Below are positions 1-8,327 of a stretch of DNA of 64,000 bases, in pieces. Source of the DNA: Sedimenticola selenatireducens (lineage in GTDB: Bacteria > Pseudomonadota > Gammaproteobacteria > Chromatiales > Chromatiaceae); NCBI RefSeq assembly GCF_007625115.1, contig NZ_VMNH01000005.1, positions 372,001 through 436,000 on the forward strand, in the 5' to 3' direction. Each line of letters opens with the position of its first letter. The first letter of the stretch is position 1. Under the pieces are notes generated by a model that was given only the letters and a program-made list of their open reading frames with translations, searched no databases and was not told the origin of the DNA. Made by a program: the position numbers and the translations under genes.

Positions 1-743
1 TTGAAACCGCGGTGAACAGCGACGATACCGCCTGTCAGATTGTGATAATCGCAGCGCTCCAGACCGGCCTGCTCCATCATTCCTTTGAGGGTCTCCTGGT
101 CCGGGTGCATGCGGATTGATTCCGCGAGATAGCGATAGCTCTCTTCATCATTGGCCACCACTTTGCCGATTTTCGGCAGCAACTTGAATGAGTAGAGGTC
201 GTAGACTGTCTTCAAAGGTTTGCCCTGGGGGTGAGAGAACTCCAGTACCAGGACGCGTCCACCCGGTTTCAACACCCGCTGCATCTCATTCAGTGCTTGT
301 TGTTTGTCGGTGACATTGCGCAGGCCAAAGGCGATGGTGATGCAGTCGAAACTGTTATCCGGGAAAGGGATCTGCTCGGCGTTGACCTGGGTGTAGGCGA
401 GGTTGCCCACCAGCCCCTCGTCGGCCATGCGGATGCGACCCTGGTTGAGCATGGCGGCATTGATGTCGGTCATCACCACCAGGCCTTCGGGGCCCACCAG
501 CCCGGCAAAACGAGCGGCCAGATCACCGGTGCCGGAGGCGAGATCGAGGATTCGCTGACCGCGGCGGATGCCCGCCAGTTCAACAGCAAAGCGTTTCCAG
601 ATCCGGTGGATGCCGAAAGACATCAGGTCATTCATCAGGTCGTAGCGGGTGGCAACAGAGTCAAAAACCGCCTTCACTCGTCCGGCTTTTTCCTGGGCGT
701 TGATGGTCTCAAAACCAAAATGTGTGGAGTTGTTATCCGTCAT
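1..743 (-). CDS. ubiE: Ubiquinone/menaquinone C-methyltransferase UbiE (3' end cut by window edge)
   Basis: UbiE transfers the C-methyl group from S-adenosylmethionine to the demethylated benzoquinol (and naphthoquinol) ring in ubiquinone/menaquinone synthesis. The minus-strand reading frame opens with [14 protein letters not shown] and keeps the class I methyltransferase glycine motif [11 protein letters not shown] and the family sequence AFGLRNVTD followed by [12 protein letters not shown]. The last visible residues are HRGF, close to the HRG-aromatic-K ending of known UbiE, so only one or a few residues plus the stop lie outside the window. It follows the DUF971 gene in the same direction, the usual gammaproteobacterial order after hslVU. 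Confident family call; partial only because of the window edge. Confidence 0.95.
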   Translation of the reverse strand, partial: MTDNNSTHFGFETINAQEKAGRVKAVFDSVATRYDLMNDLMSFGIHRIWKRFAVELAGIRRGQRILDLASGTGDLAARFAGLVGPEGLVVMTDINAAMLNQGRIRMADEGLVGNLAYTQVNAEQIPFPDNSFDCITIAFGLRNVTDKQQALNEMQRVLKPGGRVLVLEFSHPQGKPLKTVYDLYSFKLLPKIGKVVANDEESYRYLAESIRMHPDQETLKGMMEQAGLERCDYHNLTGGIVAVHRGF

Positions 744-830
744 GTTGCTGCCTTGAACTGCATGTGAGAATAGCGTTATTACCGAATGGTGCAGAGTGTA
801 TCGGTTTTTGACCTATTCAGGAACCAACAC

Positions 831-1196
831 TCAGTTATCGGCTTTACGTTTGTGACCGGCCGCTTCCAGGCGTTTCAGGTAGCTTTGCCAGTTTTGCTCA
901 TAGTTGGCACCCAGGTTATACAGGTATTCCCAGGAGTAGATCCCGGTGTTGTGCTCATCATCAAAATGGAAGGTGACGGCGTAATTACCCACAGGTGTGA
1001 TCTGGGCGATGTTTACATCCTCTTTGCCAATCTGCAGCACCTCCTGCCCGGGACCATGGCCCATGACCTCTGCCGAAGGGGAGAAGACCCGCAGATATTC
1101 ACAGGGGAGGGTGAATTTAGCGCCATCATCGAAGGTGATATCAAGCACTCGTGAGTGCTGATGGAGATTCAACTCTTTGGGTACAAACTTGGACAT
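831..1196 (-). CDS. DUF971 domain protein (gamma-butyrobetaine hydroxylase N-terminal-like)
   Basis: A 121-residue protein with the DUF971 pattern: an N-terminal beta stretch (RVLDITFDDGAKFTLPCEYLRVFSPSAEV) and a C-terminal half in which the peptide is read as YAVTFHFDDEHNTGIYSW followed by YLYNLG. The fold is the same small beta-domain found at the N terminus of gamma-butyrobetaine hydroxylase, but here it stands alone. Its function is not established. It lies between hslU and ubiE on the same strand, a placement that is conserved in many gammaproteobacteria and suggests cotranscription from the hslV promoter. Nothing looks damaged. Confidence 0.88.
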   Translation of the reverse strand: MSKFVPKELNLHQHSRVLDITFDDGAKFTLPCEYLRVFSPSAEVMGHGPGQEVLQIGKEDVNIAQITPVGNYAVTFHFDDEHNTGIYSWEYLYNLGANYEQNWQSYLKRLEAAGHKRKADN

Positions 1197-1229
1197 GTCA
1201 TCTACTCCAGACAGTGGGGCCGGCCCTGC

Positions 1230-2558
1230 TTACAGGATAAACCGGCTCAGATCCTCATCCGAGGCCAGTTCGGATAGGTTGTTGTCAACATAGGCCGCAT
1301 CAACAATGACGTGGCTTCCAGGGACTTCTGTGGCGGTGAACGAGATACCCTCAAGCAGGCGTTCCATCACCGTGTGCAGGCGACGTGCGCCGATATTCTC
1401 TGTGCCTTCATTAACCTGCCAGGCCACTTCAGCGATGCGGCGGATGCCCTCCTCAGTAAACGAGAGGGTGACGCCCTCCGTTGCCATCAGGGCAATGTAT
1501 TGCTCAGTCAGCGAGGCATCGGGTTCGGTTAGGATGCGAATAAAATCTTCTGTACTGAGGGCATCCAGTTCGACTCGAATCGGTAGGCGGCCTTGAAGCT
1601 CCGGAATCAGGTCCGAAGGCTTGGCCAAATGGAAGGCACCCGAGGCGATAAACAGGATATGGTCGGTTCGTACCATGCCTTGTTTGGTGGAGACGGTACA
1701 GCCTTCAACCAGTGGCAGCAGATCACGCTGTACACCCTGGCGGGAAACATCGGGACCGCCGTGTTCGGAACGGGTGGCCACTTTGTCCAACTCATCCAGA
1801 AAGACAATGCCCTGCTGTTCAACTTTCTCCAGTGCGGTGAGTTTGAGGTCTTCATCATTGACCAGCTTGGCGGCCTCTTCATCCTGCAGGATGCGCAGGG
1901 CGTCCTTGATGCGCATCTTGCGCTTGCGGGTCTTGCCGCCACCCATGTTCTGGAACAGACCCTGTAGTTGGCTGGTCATCTCTTCCATGCCGGGAGGGGC
2001 CATGATCTCGACACCCAGGCTGGCACCGGATACTTCGATCTCGATCTCTTTGTCGTTCAGTTCGCCATTGCGTATCTTGACCCGAAACTTGTTGCGGGTT
2101 GCCGATCCGTCCTGGCTGTTGCTGTCACCTTCCCAGGTGGTGGGGCGCGGCAGCAGAACATCCAGTATGCGCTCTTCGGCGGCATCGGCGGCCTGATCCT
2201 TGACCTTCTCCATGGCCTGTTCCCGGACCATTTTCATGGCAGAGTCTGCCAGGTCACGGATGATGGAATCGACATCCCGGCCGACATAACCGACCTCGGT
2301 AAACTTGGTCGCCTCGATCTTGATGAAAGGGGCATTGGCCAGCTTGGCCAGACGGCGTGCTATCTCGGTCTTGCCGACACCGGTGGGCCCGATCATCAGG
2401 ATATTCTTGGGGGTGATCTCACTGCGCATGGCAGGATCAACCTGGCTTCGACGCCAGCGGTTGCGTAGGGCTATGGCCACAGAACGCTTGGCGGCTGATT
2501 GACCGATGATGTGCTTGTCCAGCTCCTGGACGATCTGTTGTGGGGTAAATTCAGGCAT
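1230..2558 (-). CDS. hslU: ATP-dependent protease ATPase subunit HslU (ClpY)
   Basis: HslU is the AAA+ unfoldase ring that feeds substrates into the HslV peptidase in the cytoplasm. The 442-residue product has the standard length. Walker A GPTGVGKT is at residues 57-64, the Walker B segment IVFLDELDK follows the inserted I domain, and the C terminus ends in DEDLSRFIL, the tail that inserts into HslV to activate it. The start ATG ([10 protein letters not shown]) is 11 bases after the hslV stop, so the two are one operon under the heat-shock promoter at 3162-3192. Very high confidence. Confidence 0.98.
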   Translation of the reverse strand: MPEFTPQQIVQELDKHIIGQSAAKRSVAIALRNRWRRSQVDPAMRSEITPKNILMIGPTGVGKTEIARRLAKLANAPFIKIEATKFTEVGYVGRDVDSIIRDLADSAMKMVREQAMEKVKDQAADAAEERILDVLLPRPTTWEGDSNSQDGSATRNKFRVKIRNGELNDKEIEIEVSGASLGVEIMAPPGMEEMTSQLQGLFQNMGGGKTRKRKMRIKDALRILQDEEAAKLVNDEDLKLTALEKVEQQGIVFLDELDKVATRSEHGGPDVSRQGVQRDLLPLVEGCTVSTKQGMVRTDHILFIASGAFHLAKPSDLIPELQGRLPIRVELDALSTEDFIRILTEPDASLTEQYIALMATEGVTLSFTEEGIRRIAEVAWQVNEGTENIGARRLHTVMERLLEGISFTATEVPGSHVIVDAAYVDNNLSELASDEDLSRFIL

Positions 2559-2569
2559 GATTTTGGGGT

Positions 2570-3115
2570 TCAGCTTTCCGCGTCGAGTTCTTCGATGACG
2601 ATATTGTGATTAGTGAATACGCAGATATCGGCGGCAATGCCGAGACCTTTTTCGACGATCTCCCGGGCGCTGAGATCGGTGTTATGTAAGAGTGCGCGGG
2701 CGGCGGCTTGGGCGAAGGGACCGCCAGACCCAATGGCCATCAGATCCTCTTCCGGCTCAATGACGTCGCCAAGGCCGGTGATCATCAGTGAGGCGGTCTT
2801 GTCTGCGACCAGCAGTAGCGCCTCCAGTTTGCGCAGGGTGCGGTCGGTACGCCAGTCTTTGGCGAGTTCCACAGCGGCCCGCATCAGGTGGCCATGGTGT
2901 TTCTCAAGCTTTGCTTCAAAACGCTCAAACAGGGTGAAGGCATCTGCTGTAGCACCGGCAAAGCCAGCCAGTACCTGGTTTTTATACAGACGGCGAACCT
3001 TGCGGGCGTTGCCTTTCATGACGGTATTGCCCATGGAGACCTGGCCGTCTCCGCCGATTACGACCTTGCCATTACGGCGGATTGAAAGAATTGTTGTGCC
3101 CCTGATTGGCTCCAC
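2570..3115 (-). CDS. hslV: ATP-dependent protease peptidase subunit HslV (ClpQ)
   Basis: HslV is the threonine peptidase of the HslUV complex. The mature chain should begin at the Thr of [12 protein letters not shown] after removal of a short propeptide. I place the start at a GTG (3115, giving [10 protein letters not shown]), 181 residues, because it gives the short propeptide seen in relatives (often M-E-x-x-x-GTT) and has an AAGGGG ribosome site 7-8 bases upstream. The open frame continues to 3253, but that extension would run through the heat-shock promoter, so it is rejected. Conserved GGDGQ, the GNTVMK segment and the C-terminal TNHN-IEEL region are all present. Confidence 0.96.
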   Translation of the reverse strand: MEPIRGTTILSIRRNGKVVIGGDGQVSMGNTVMKGNARKVRRLYKNQVLAGFAGATADAFTLFERFEAKLEKHHGHLMRAAVELAKDWRTDRTLRKLEALLLVADKTASLMITGLGDVIEPEEDLMAIGSGGPFAQAAARALLHNTDLSAREIVEKGLGIAADICVFTNHNIVIEELDAES

Positions 3116-3161
3116 TCTACTGCCCCTTGTGTCTAAATTGTTACCTATTCTAACTGATCCA

Positions 3162-3192
3162 ACATGGGGAGAATAACCGCCAATTTCAAGGG
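3162..3192 (-). promoter_or_regulatory. Heat-shock (sigma-32 type) promoter of hslVU
   Basis: On the minus strand a -35 element CCCTTGAAA (3184-3192) is followed after 14 bases by a -10 element CCCCATGT (3162-3169). This matches the RpoH consensus (CTTGAAA, 13-15 bases, CCCCATnT) almost perfectly. It ends about 47 bases before the proposed hslV start, so it would drive hslV-hslU and probably DUF971 and ubiE. It also decides the hslV start, since any longer start would be untranscribed. Confidence 0.85.
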
Positions 3193-3270
3193 AAGTCCTG
3201 AAGCGTGTAAAAATACCGGTATAATCCGCGCGGGTCCAAACCGGACCCGGCAAGACTTTGTGGAGCGCTG

Positions 3271-4266
3271 ATGGCGATTACTCATTTCATATCCCACCAT
3301 TTTCACCTCAACGAGCAGGCGGAACCTTCAGTTCATCTGCGTGAAACGGAATTGGCCGTGGATGATTTGACCGAGACCCTGGCGATGGATCTGAAGCGGG
3401 CCTATCTGAGCCGGGTCAATCGTCAGCATGGGCAGTTTTCTGGTGAGGCTGAGACGGCGGGACTAGCCGGCTGGCTGGATGGGCTGCTGCAGGAAAAGAG
3501 CGATTTTCTGGCCTTTAGCGGACAGGTGGCCAATCAGTTGTTGGCGCTGCTCAAGGAGCAGGAGGTCGAGCTGCGGGGGCACCTGGTGCTGTTTCTGGAA
3601 CAGCAGTTTGATCAGCAAGCGCTCTATCTGTTTGTTGTTAACCAGCGTATTGCGACCCGGATAAATGAGCAGCAGGCGGTTGAGCCAGTCCTGACCCTGG
3701 ATCTGGGGGCCTCGCTGATGGCGATCAAGGTTGATCTGACCCAGTGGAAGGGCGAGGGGGGTGCCTACCTCTCCATGACAGCCTCCCGCGCCGGTAAGGG
3801 CGGGGCGACATTGCTGGAGCAGCTGACTGGATTCAGTGAAGGCATTGATAAAGCGGCGGTAACCCGGGATTTTCTTGAGCGCATCGAGCTGTTTAGCCAG
3901 AATCTGCCTGAAGAGCAGGTGAATGACTACCGCAGTCAGGTGGTCTCTTACTGCATGGAGCAAGATCTTCAGGATGAGCCGGTAGAGATCGGTGGACTCT
4001 CTCAGGCCGTAGAGGGTGTTGATCCCTCTGTCTTTTCCAGTTACCTGGCGGATAACCTGCCTAGTGGAAACAGCAAATTGCTATTGGACCGAAAAAGTCT
4101 ACAGCGCTATGTGAAATTTGCCGGCCGGGAAAAAGATCTTGCCATCAGCTTTTCTTCCTACCAGCTGAACAAACGGATCCATTATCAGGCCGACTCCGAT
4201 ACCCTAAGTATCACCGGCCTACCGAAGACGCTGCGCAGTCAGCTATTGGGGCATGTGGAGGAGTAG
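3271..4266 (+). CDS. yejK: Nucleoid-associated protein YejK/NdpA family
   Basis: A 331-residue protein of the YejK (NdpA) family, abundant nucleoid-associated proteins of gammaproteobacteria whose exact role in DNA packaging or topoisomerase control is not settled. The family is recognised from the N terminus ([14 protein letters not shown]), the central [11 protein letters not shown] region, and the C-terminal segment [16 protein letters not shown], followed by a terminal [12 protein letters not shown] region. Length agrees with the family (about 335). The ATG at 3271 has GGAG eight bases upstream. It is divergent from hslV and its start sits 155 bases from the hslV start. Confidence 0.9.
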   Translation: MAITHFISHHFHLNEQAEPSVHLRETELAVDDLTETLAMDLKRAYLSRVNRQHGQFSGEAETAGLAGWLDGLLQEKSDFLAFSGQVANQLLALLKEQEVELRGHLVLFLEQQFDQQALYLFVVNQRIATRINEQQAVEPVLTLDLGASLMAIKVDLTQWKGEGGAYLSMTASRAGKGGATLLEQLTGFSEGIDKAAVTRDFLERIELFSQNLPEEQVNDYRSQVVSYCMEQDLQDEPVEIGGLSQAVEGVDPSVFSSYLADNLPSGNSKLLLDRKSLQRYVKFAGREKDLAISFSSYQLNKRIHYQADSDTLSITGLPKTLRSQLLGHVEE

Positions 4267-4344
4267 CGTGATTGTGCCGGCTCCAGCTTATGCTGGATCA
4301 GCCGCTAAACTTTGATAGCCGATTGAATAACCGAAGTGCCTACT

Positions 4345-4812
4345 ATGACCAAAAGAGCAGATGCATTACAGATTCGTCCGGTGGGCGAGGGCGAAGGGCT
4401 GGTTTTCGTGACCCGGAGGTTGGTGCGATTCAGTCATGTGGATCCGGCGGGTATCGCCTATTTTCCCCGTATTCACAATTTTATCCATGAGTCCTTCGAG
4501 GACCTCTGGGAAGAGTATATCGGGGTGCGTTATTTCTACCTGATTCAGGATCTGCGTATCGCATTCCCGATGGTGCATACGGAAGTGGATTTTATCCAGC
4601 CACTGCGGTTTGGCGAGCGCCCGGAGATCCGGGTCTCCTGCTTCAAGCTGGGCCGTAGCTCACTGGGCTTGCGGTATAATATCTATGTGGATGATCGACT
4701 CTGCGTGGATGCTCGCACCACCACTACCTGCATTGATGCGGACAAGCTGAAGAGTCAGCCAGTTCCCCAGGAGTATCGGACCTTCTTTGAAAAGATCTAC
4801 CATCCCCAATAG
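4345..4812 (+). CDS. Acyl-CoA thioesterase, 4-hydroxybenzoyl-CoA thioesterase-type hotdog fold
   Basis: A 155-residue hotdog-fold protein. The stretch VRFSHVDPAGIAYFPRIHNF carries the Asp-Pro-x-Gly-Ile-x-Tyr/Phe signature of the 4-hydroxybenzoyl-CoA thioesterase family (catalytic Asp of VDPAG), followed by the long hotdog helix (HESFEDLWEEY). It probably hydrolyses an acyl- or aryl-CoA; the substrate cannot be told from sequence. The start is ambiguous between a GTG at 4336 and the ATG at 4345; I prefer the ATG, though neither has a strong ribosome site. It converges with the DUF455 gene, whose stop is the next base. Confidence 0.83.
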   Translation: MTKRADALQIRPVGEGEGLVFVTRRLVRFSHVDPAGIAYFPRIHNFIHESFEDLWEEYIGVRYFYLIQDLRIAFPMVHTEVDFIQPLRFGERPEIRVSCFKLGRSSLGLRYNIYVDDRLCVDARTTTTCIDADKLKSQPVPQEYRTFFEKIYHPQ

Positions 4813-5640
4813 CTATGAGTTGTGACGCCTTTGACGAAAGGCGGCGTCTTCCGCTTCCAGGCGGTTCAGTTCGTTTTCACTGAAACCGCACTGTATACGG
4901 GCCTCGTGATTAAAGGGTCCCTTGGGGTAACTCCCCAAATACTGCTGCAAAAGCTTGAAAAAGGTGGCGTCCGGTTCCAGCCCTTCCTCTCTACAGCGGT
5001 AGTGAAACCAGCGAGTTCCCGCGCTGACATGGCCGATCTCTTCATTGGCGATTAGGGTCAGGATGGAGGCCGTTTTACTGTCTCCCAGCTCCAGAAATTT
5101 TTCCCGGGTCTGAGGGACCACATCCAAAGCCCGCGCTTCAAATACCCGATGCACGATAGCCATGCGATCCATCAAGTCGTGTGCCGTATCGACGGCACTG
5201 CCCCATAATTCATCGTGGGCCGTGAAGTCGCCGTAGTCAAAGCCCATGGCCCTGAGTTGGTTACGTAGGGCGAAAAAGTGCTGGCTTTCTTCCCCGGCAC
5301 ATTTGACCCAATCTGCATAATAGTCACGGGGCATCCTGCGAAAACGGTAGATCGTATCCCAGGCCAGGTTCACTGCGGTCAGTTCTATATGGGCCAGAGA
5401 GTGTATCAGTGAGGCGCGTTTGGTGACCGAGCCAAAGCCACGCTTGCTGACCTGTTGCGGCGGTACCAGAATGGGGCGATTGAGGCGGCCTGGCTGTGAG
5501 TAAGCGATAGGCTTGTCATCGGCATCCAAGGAGAGACAGCCGGCATTCCAGGCTGCAACCACCTGCAACGAGGCGTCCAACTTTTGATCGGGATCTGCGA
5601 TCAAAAAGCAGCGCTGTGCCTCTTCGTAAAGCGTCTTCAC
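4813..5640 (-). CDS. DUF455 family ferritin-like protein
   Basis: A 275-residue protein of the DUF455 family (COG2833), a helical ferritin-like group with unproven function. Ferritin-type carboxylate/histidine pairs are visible: LAHIELTAVNLAWD, CAGEESQHFF, HRVFEARALDV and NEEIGHVSAG, which could bind a di-metal centre. The start chosen is a GTG at 5640 (MKTLYEEAQRCF); the open frame extends to 5838 but would then overlap xerC and lacks family similarity. The gene follows xerC by 37 bases on the same strand and may be the last gene of the cyaA-to-xerC series. Confidence 0.85.
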   Translation of the reverse strand: MKTLYEEAQRCFLIADPDQKLDASLQVVAAWNAGCLSLDADDKPIAYSQPGRLNRPILVPPQQVSKRGFGSVTKRASLIHSLAHIELTAVNLAWDTIYRFRRMPRDYYADWVKCAGEESQHFFALRNQLRAMGFDYGDFTAHDELWGSAVDTAHDLMDRMAIVHRVFEARALDVVPQTREKFLELGDSKTASILTLIANEEIGHVSAGTRWFHYRCREEGLEPDATFFKLLQQYLGSYPKGPFNHEARIQCGFSENELNRLEAEDAAFRQRRHNS

Positions 5641-5677
5641 AAATCTAACCTGCTGTATCGGCTGTGTTTGTGTGGGG

Positions 5678-6586
5678 TCACTTCTTTTTCCGGGCCCGGG
5701 GATGGGCACTGTCATAGACTTGGGCCAGGTGTTGAAAGTCCAGATGGGTGTAGATCTGTGTGGTGCTGATATCGGCGTGGCCAAGTAGTTCCTGCACTGC
5801 GCGAAGATCACTGGAAGATTCCAGTAGATGGCTGGCAAAGGAATGCCTGAACAGGTGTGGGTGAAGGTTGCGATTGATCCCCTGCTTCAAGGCCCACTGC
5901 TTCAGGCGTTGCTGAATGGAGCGGGGCTGTAATCGGGTGCCGCGCTGGCTGACAAACAGGGCCTGTTCATCGGGTTTTGCAATGTTCCCCCGTAGCTTTT
6001 TCCAGGCTGTGATGGCAGCCAGTGCCTTGCTGCCTACAGGGATGCGGCGGCTCTTGGCACCCTTTCCGGTGACTTCCAGCGTGGCGTCGGTTGTGTCGAT
6101 ATCATGGAGGTTTATTGAGACCAGTTCGGCCAGCCGTAACCCGGATGAGTAGAGGAGTTCCATGATGGCCAGATCACGTTGATCCAGAGCCGTTTCAGGG
6201 ACGGCATCTAACATGCTGCTGAGCAGATCGGCATCGAGGGTGTCAGGTAGGTGCTTGTCTGACTTGGGTGCCCGGATGCCAACGGCAGGGTTATTATCGG
6301 CCTTGCCCTCACGCATGAGATAGCGAAACAGGGCGCGTATGGCTGAAAGTTCGCGCTGCAGGCTTTTGCCGCTGATGCCCTGGCGGTGTCGTTGCGCAAT
6401 GAATGTACGGATGTGATGGAGGGTGACACTGTGCCAGGCGGTTATTTTCTGTTCATGGCACCAGCCAGCGACCCGTTCAAGGTCGCGAGTGTAATTTGTG
6501 AGGGTATGCGCTGCGAGACGTCGTTCGTAACGCAGGTGCTGATTAAATGCTTCCAGCTCCTGTTGAAGCGGGTCAGAATGGTGCAT
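5678..6586 (-). CDS. xerC: Tyrosine recombinase XerC
   Basis: XerC, with XerD, resolves chromosome dimers at dif. The 302-residue product has the N-terminal SAM-like DNA-binding domain (1-110) and a complete catalytic set: Arg151 (SGLRLAEL), Lys175 (TGKGAKSR), His244 and Arg247 (HPHLFRHSF), His270 (LLGHADIS) and the nucleophile Tyr279 (IYTHLD). Gene order DUF484-xerC is the classical arrangement and supports XerC over XerD or an integrase. The start overlaps the DUF484 stop by one base. Confidence 0.96.
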   Translation of the reverse strand: MHHSDPLQQELEAFNQHLRYERRLAAHTLTNYTRDLERVAGWCHEQKITAWHSVTLHHIRTFIAQRHRQGISGKSLQRELSAIRALFRYLMREGKADNNPAVGIRAPKSDKHLPDTLDADLLSSMLDAVPETALDQRDLAIMELLYSSGLRLAELVSINLHDIDTTDATLEVTGKGAKSRRIPVGSKALAAITAWKKLRGNIAKPDEQALFVSQRGTRLQPRSIQQRLKQWALKQGINRNLHPHLFRHSFASHLLESSSDLRAVQELLGHADISTTQIYTHLDFQHLAQVYDSAHPRARKKK

Positions 6587-7266
6587 CAGAGACCGGGTTC
6601 CGAGACTACCTCCAGCGTCTTGCTGACAATCTCTCCCAGCCGGATCAGGTAATCTGTCCCCATGCCGGGGTGGAAGCGGTGTTCACTGTGGCTGCCGATC
6701 GCCAGGATGCCCAGCAAGCTCTCGCCTGAGATCGGTATGAGAGCGGTTGAGGCGATGTCATCCGCTTGTGGCCCAAATAAATACTTTAACTGCTTGGTGG
6801 GGAAGCGACCGCAGCGCGGTTTATTGCTGTTGAGAAACTCCCGGAACCCATCCAGATCAGGGTTGGTCTGGGCGTCGGCCTCGCTGGTTGAGTAGAGATG
6901 CAGTTCCACCGCCTCGGCACGAAAATCGTCATGTAGCAGATCCTGCAAGGTATTGATCACCTCATCAAAATCGCAACACTCAATCAGCTTTACGGTCAGA
7001 TGGTGTAGGCGGTCATTGAGCAGCTCGTTCTCTCTGGCAATAGCAACGAATTCGTCCAGCTTGCGCCGGTTCTGTTCGCCCTGTTCACGCAGAGCAGTCA
7101 CTTGGCGCTCAATAAGTGAAACTGCTTCACCGCTGGTATGGGGCAGCCGTAGCTTGCACAGAATATCGGGATTGCGTTCAAAGAAATTTGGATTCTTGTT
7201 TAGAAAATCGATAACCACCTGCTCCATTTCTGAATAATCAGTGGTACGTTCAGATTGTGGACTCAT
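6586..7266 (-). CDS. DUF484 family protein (YigA-like)
   Basis: A 226-residue DUF484 protein. Its N-terminal half has the family sequence [19 protein letters not shown] and a helical, coiled region ([20 protein letters not shown]); the C-terminal half looks like a GAF-type domain ([21 protein letters not shown]). The biochemical role is unknown. It sits between dapF and xerC as in most gammaproteobacteria, overlapping the end of dapF (start 7266, dapF stop 7263) and touching the xerC start, so translation of the three is probably coupled. Confidence 0.9.
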   Translation of the reverse strand: MSPQSERTTDYSEMEQVVIDFLNKNPNFFERNPDILCKLRLPHTSGEAVSLIERQVTALREQGEQNRRKLDEFVAIARENELLNDRLHHLTVKLIECCDFDEVINTLQDLLHDDFRAEAVELHLYSTSEADAQTNPDLDGFREFLNSNKPRCGRFPTKQLKYLFGPQADDIASTALIPISGESLLGILAIGSHSEHRFHPGMGTDYLIRLGEIVSKTLEVVSEPGL

Positions 7267-8093
7267 AGCTCGATCATTCCTTCAAAAACCGTTACTGCGG
7301 GGCCATACATGAGTACAGGGTCGCTTTTATTCCGCCACTCTATCACAAGCTCACCACCGGGCAAGCTGACCTTAACCCTTTTGTTAAGCAGTCCGCGTAG
7401 CTGCCCTGAGACGACGGCCGCACAGGCACCGGTACCACAGGCCAGTGTCTCGCCCACGCCGCGTTCATAGACCCTGAGACGGATCGCCTCGGGGGATAGG
7501 ATTTGCATGAAACCGACGTTGACGCGTTGAGGAAAGCGGGGGTGTTTTTGCAGGGCCTGACCCAGCGTTTCAACCGGTGCGGTGTCCGTATCCTTCACAA
7601 CGATCACGGCATGAGGATTGCCCATGGATACTGCGCCCAATTGTACGGTTTCACCGGCTACTTCAAGCGTATACTCAATGGATTCCTGGTCGGCCACAAA
7701 GGGGATTTTGGGCGGATCAAGGACAGGCTTCCCCATGTTGACGCGGACTTGACCACTCTCCTCCAGCAGCAATTTAATGATACCTGCATTGGTGCCGACA
7801 GTTATTTCGGGTTTGTTGGAGAGCCCTTTTTCATGCACATAGCGGGCAAAGCAGCGTGCGCCATTGCCGCACTGTTCCACTTCATCGCCATCGGCATTGA
7901 AAATCCGGTAGTTAAAATCGGTGTCAGGCAGTGTGGGTGGCTCAACCAATAAAATTTGGTCACAGCCAATACCAAAATGGCGGTCGCCTAAAAAACGCAG
8001 CTGATCAGGTGACAGCTGCAGGGGCTGGGTAAAGGCATCCAGTACGACGAAGTCGTTGCCGAGTCCATGCATCTTGGTAAAGGCATATTGCAT
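7263..8093 (-). CDS. dapF: Diaminopimelate epimerase
   Basis: DapF converts LL- to meso-diaminopimelate for lysine and peptidoglycan synthesis. The 276-residue protein starts [20 protein letters not shown] and carries the two catalytic cysteines, Cys75 in [13 protein letters not shown] and Cys219 in [12 protein letters not shown]. The ATG at 8093 is preferred: the frame is open upstream to 8273 but that part is unlike DapF and would cover lptM. The gene is 7 bases after lptM and overlaps the DUF484 start by 4 bases. Confidence 0.97.
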   Translation of the reverse strand: MQYAFTKMHGLGNDFVVLDAFTQPLQLSPDQLRFLGDRHFGIGCDQILLVEPPTLPDTDFNYRIFNADGDEVEQCGNGARCFARYVHEKGLSNKPEITVGTNAGIIKLLLEESGQVRVNMGKPVLDPPKIPFVADQESIEYTLEVAGETVQLGAVSMGNPHAVIVVKDTDTAPVETLGQALQKHPRFPQRVNVGFMQILSPEAIRLRVYERGVGETLACGTGACAAVVSGQLRGLLNKRVKVSLPGGELVIEWRNKSDPVLMYGPAVTVFEGMIEL

Positions 8094-8100
8094 AATGGCT

Positions 8101-8247
8101 TTACTGTTTGTCCTTGGTTTTTTCCTGTTGCTCTGTCGCGGGGTCCGGGAGATAAAGCGGCCCTTTTTGGCCGCAGGCAGACAGCATGCTGCTTGTGCCA
8201 AGGACAAGGATGACAAGCCAGAGAAGGTAGCGCGACCAGCAGAACAT
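8101..8247 (-). CDS. lptM: LptM (YifL) small lipoprotein
   Basis: A 48-residue lipoprotein with a hydrophobic signal peptide ([11 protein letters not shown]) and lipobox LSAC, followed directly by GQKGPLYLP, the signature of the LptM/YifL family. In E. coli LptM binds the LPS translocon LptDE and helps LptD acquire its native disulfides in the outer membrane. The start MFCWSR at 8247 is chosen over a longer frame because it gives a proper signal peptide. It lies just before dapF, the conserved position for this gene. Confidence 0.9.
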   Translation of the reverse strand: MFCWSRYLLWLVILVLGTSSMLSACGQKGPLYLPDPATEQQEKTKDKQ

Positions 8248-8327
8248 GGTTTGTTGCTCCAAAATTGATTCAATTCGGCGCATTGTAACCCTGGGCGGTG
8301 TCAAACCCAATGCCTGGTGATAGGCGG

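Noticed and set aside
1621-2468. Plus-strand open frames opposite hslU
   Set aside because: Antisense shadows of a firmly identified gene.
2613-3176. Long plus-strand open frame opposite hslV
   Set aside because: It is an antisense shadow of hslV, with composition typical of the reverse strand of a coding gene.
3116-3253. Longer hslV N terminus
   Set aside because: It would be upstream of the heat-shock promoter and spoil the short propeptide before the catalytic Thr.
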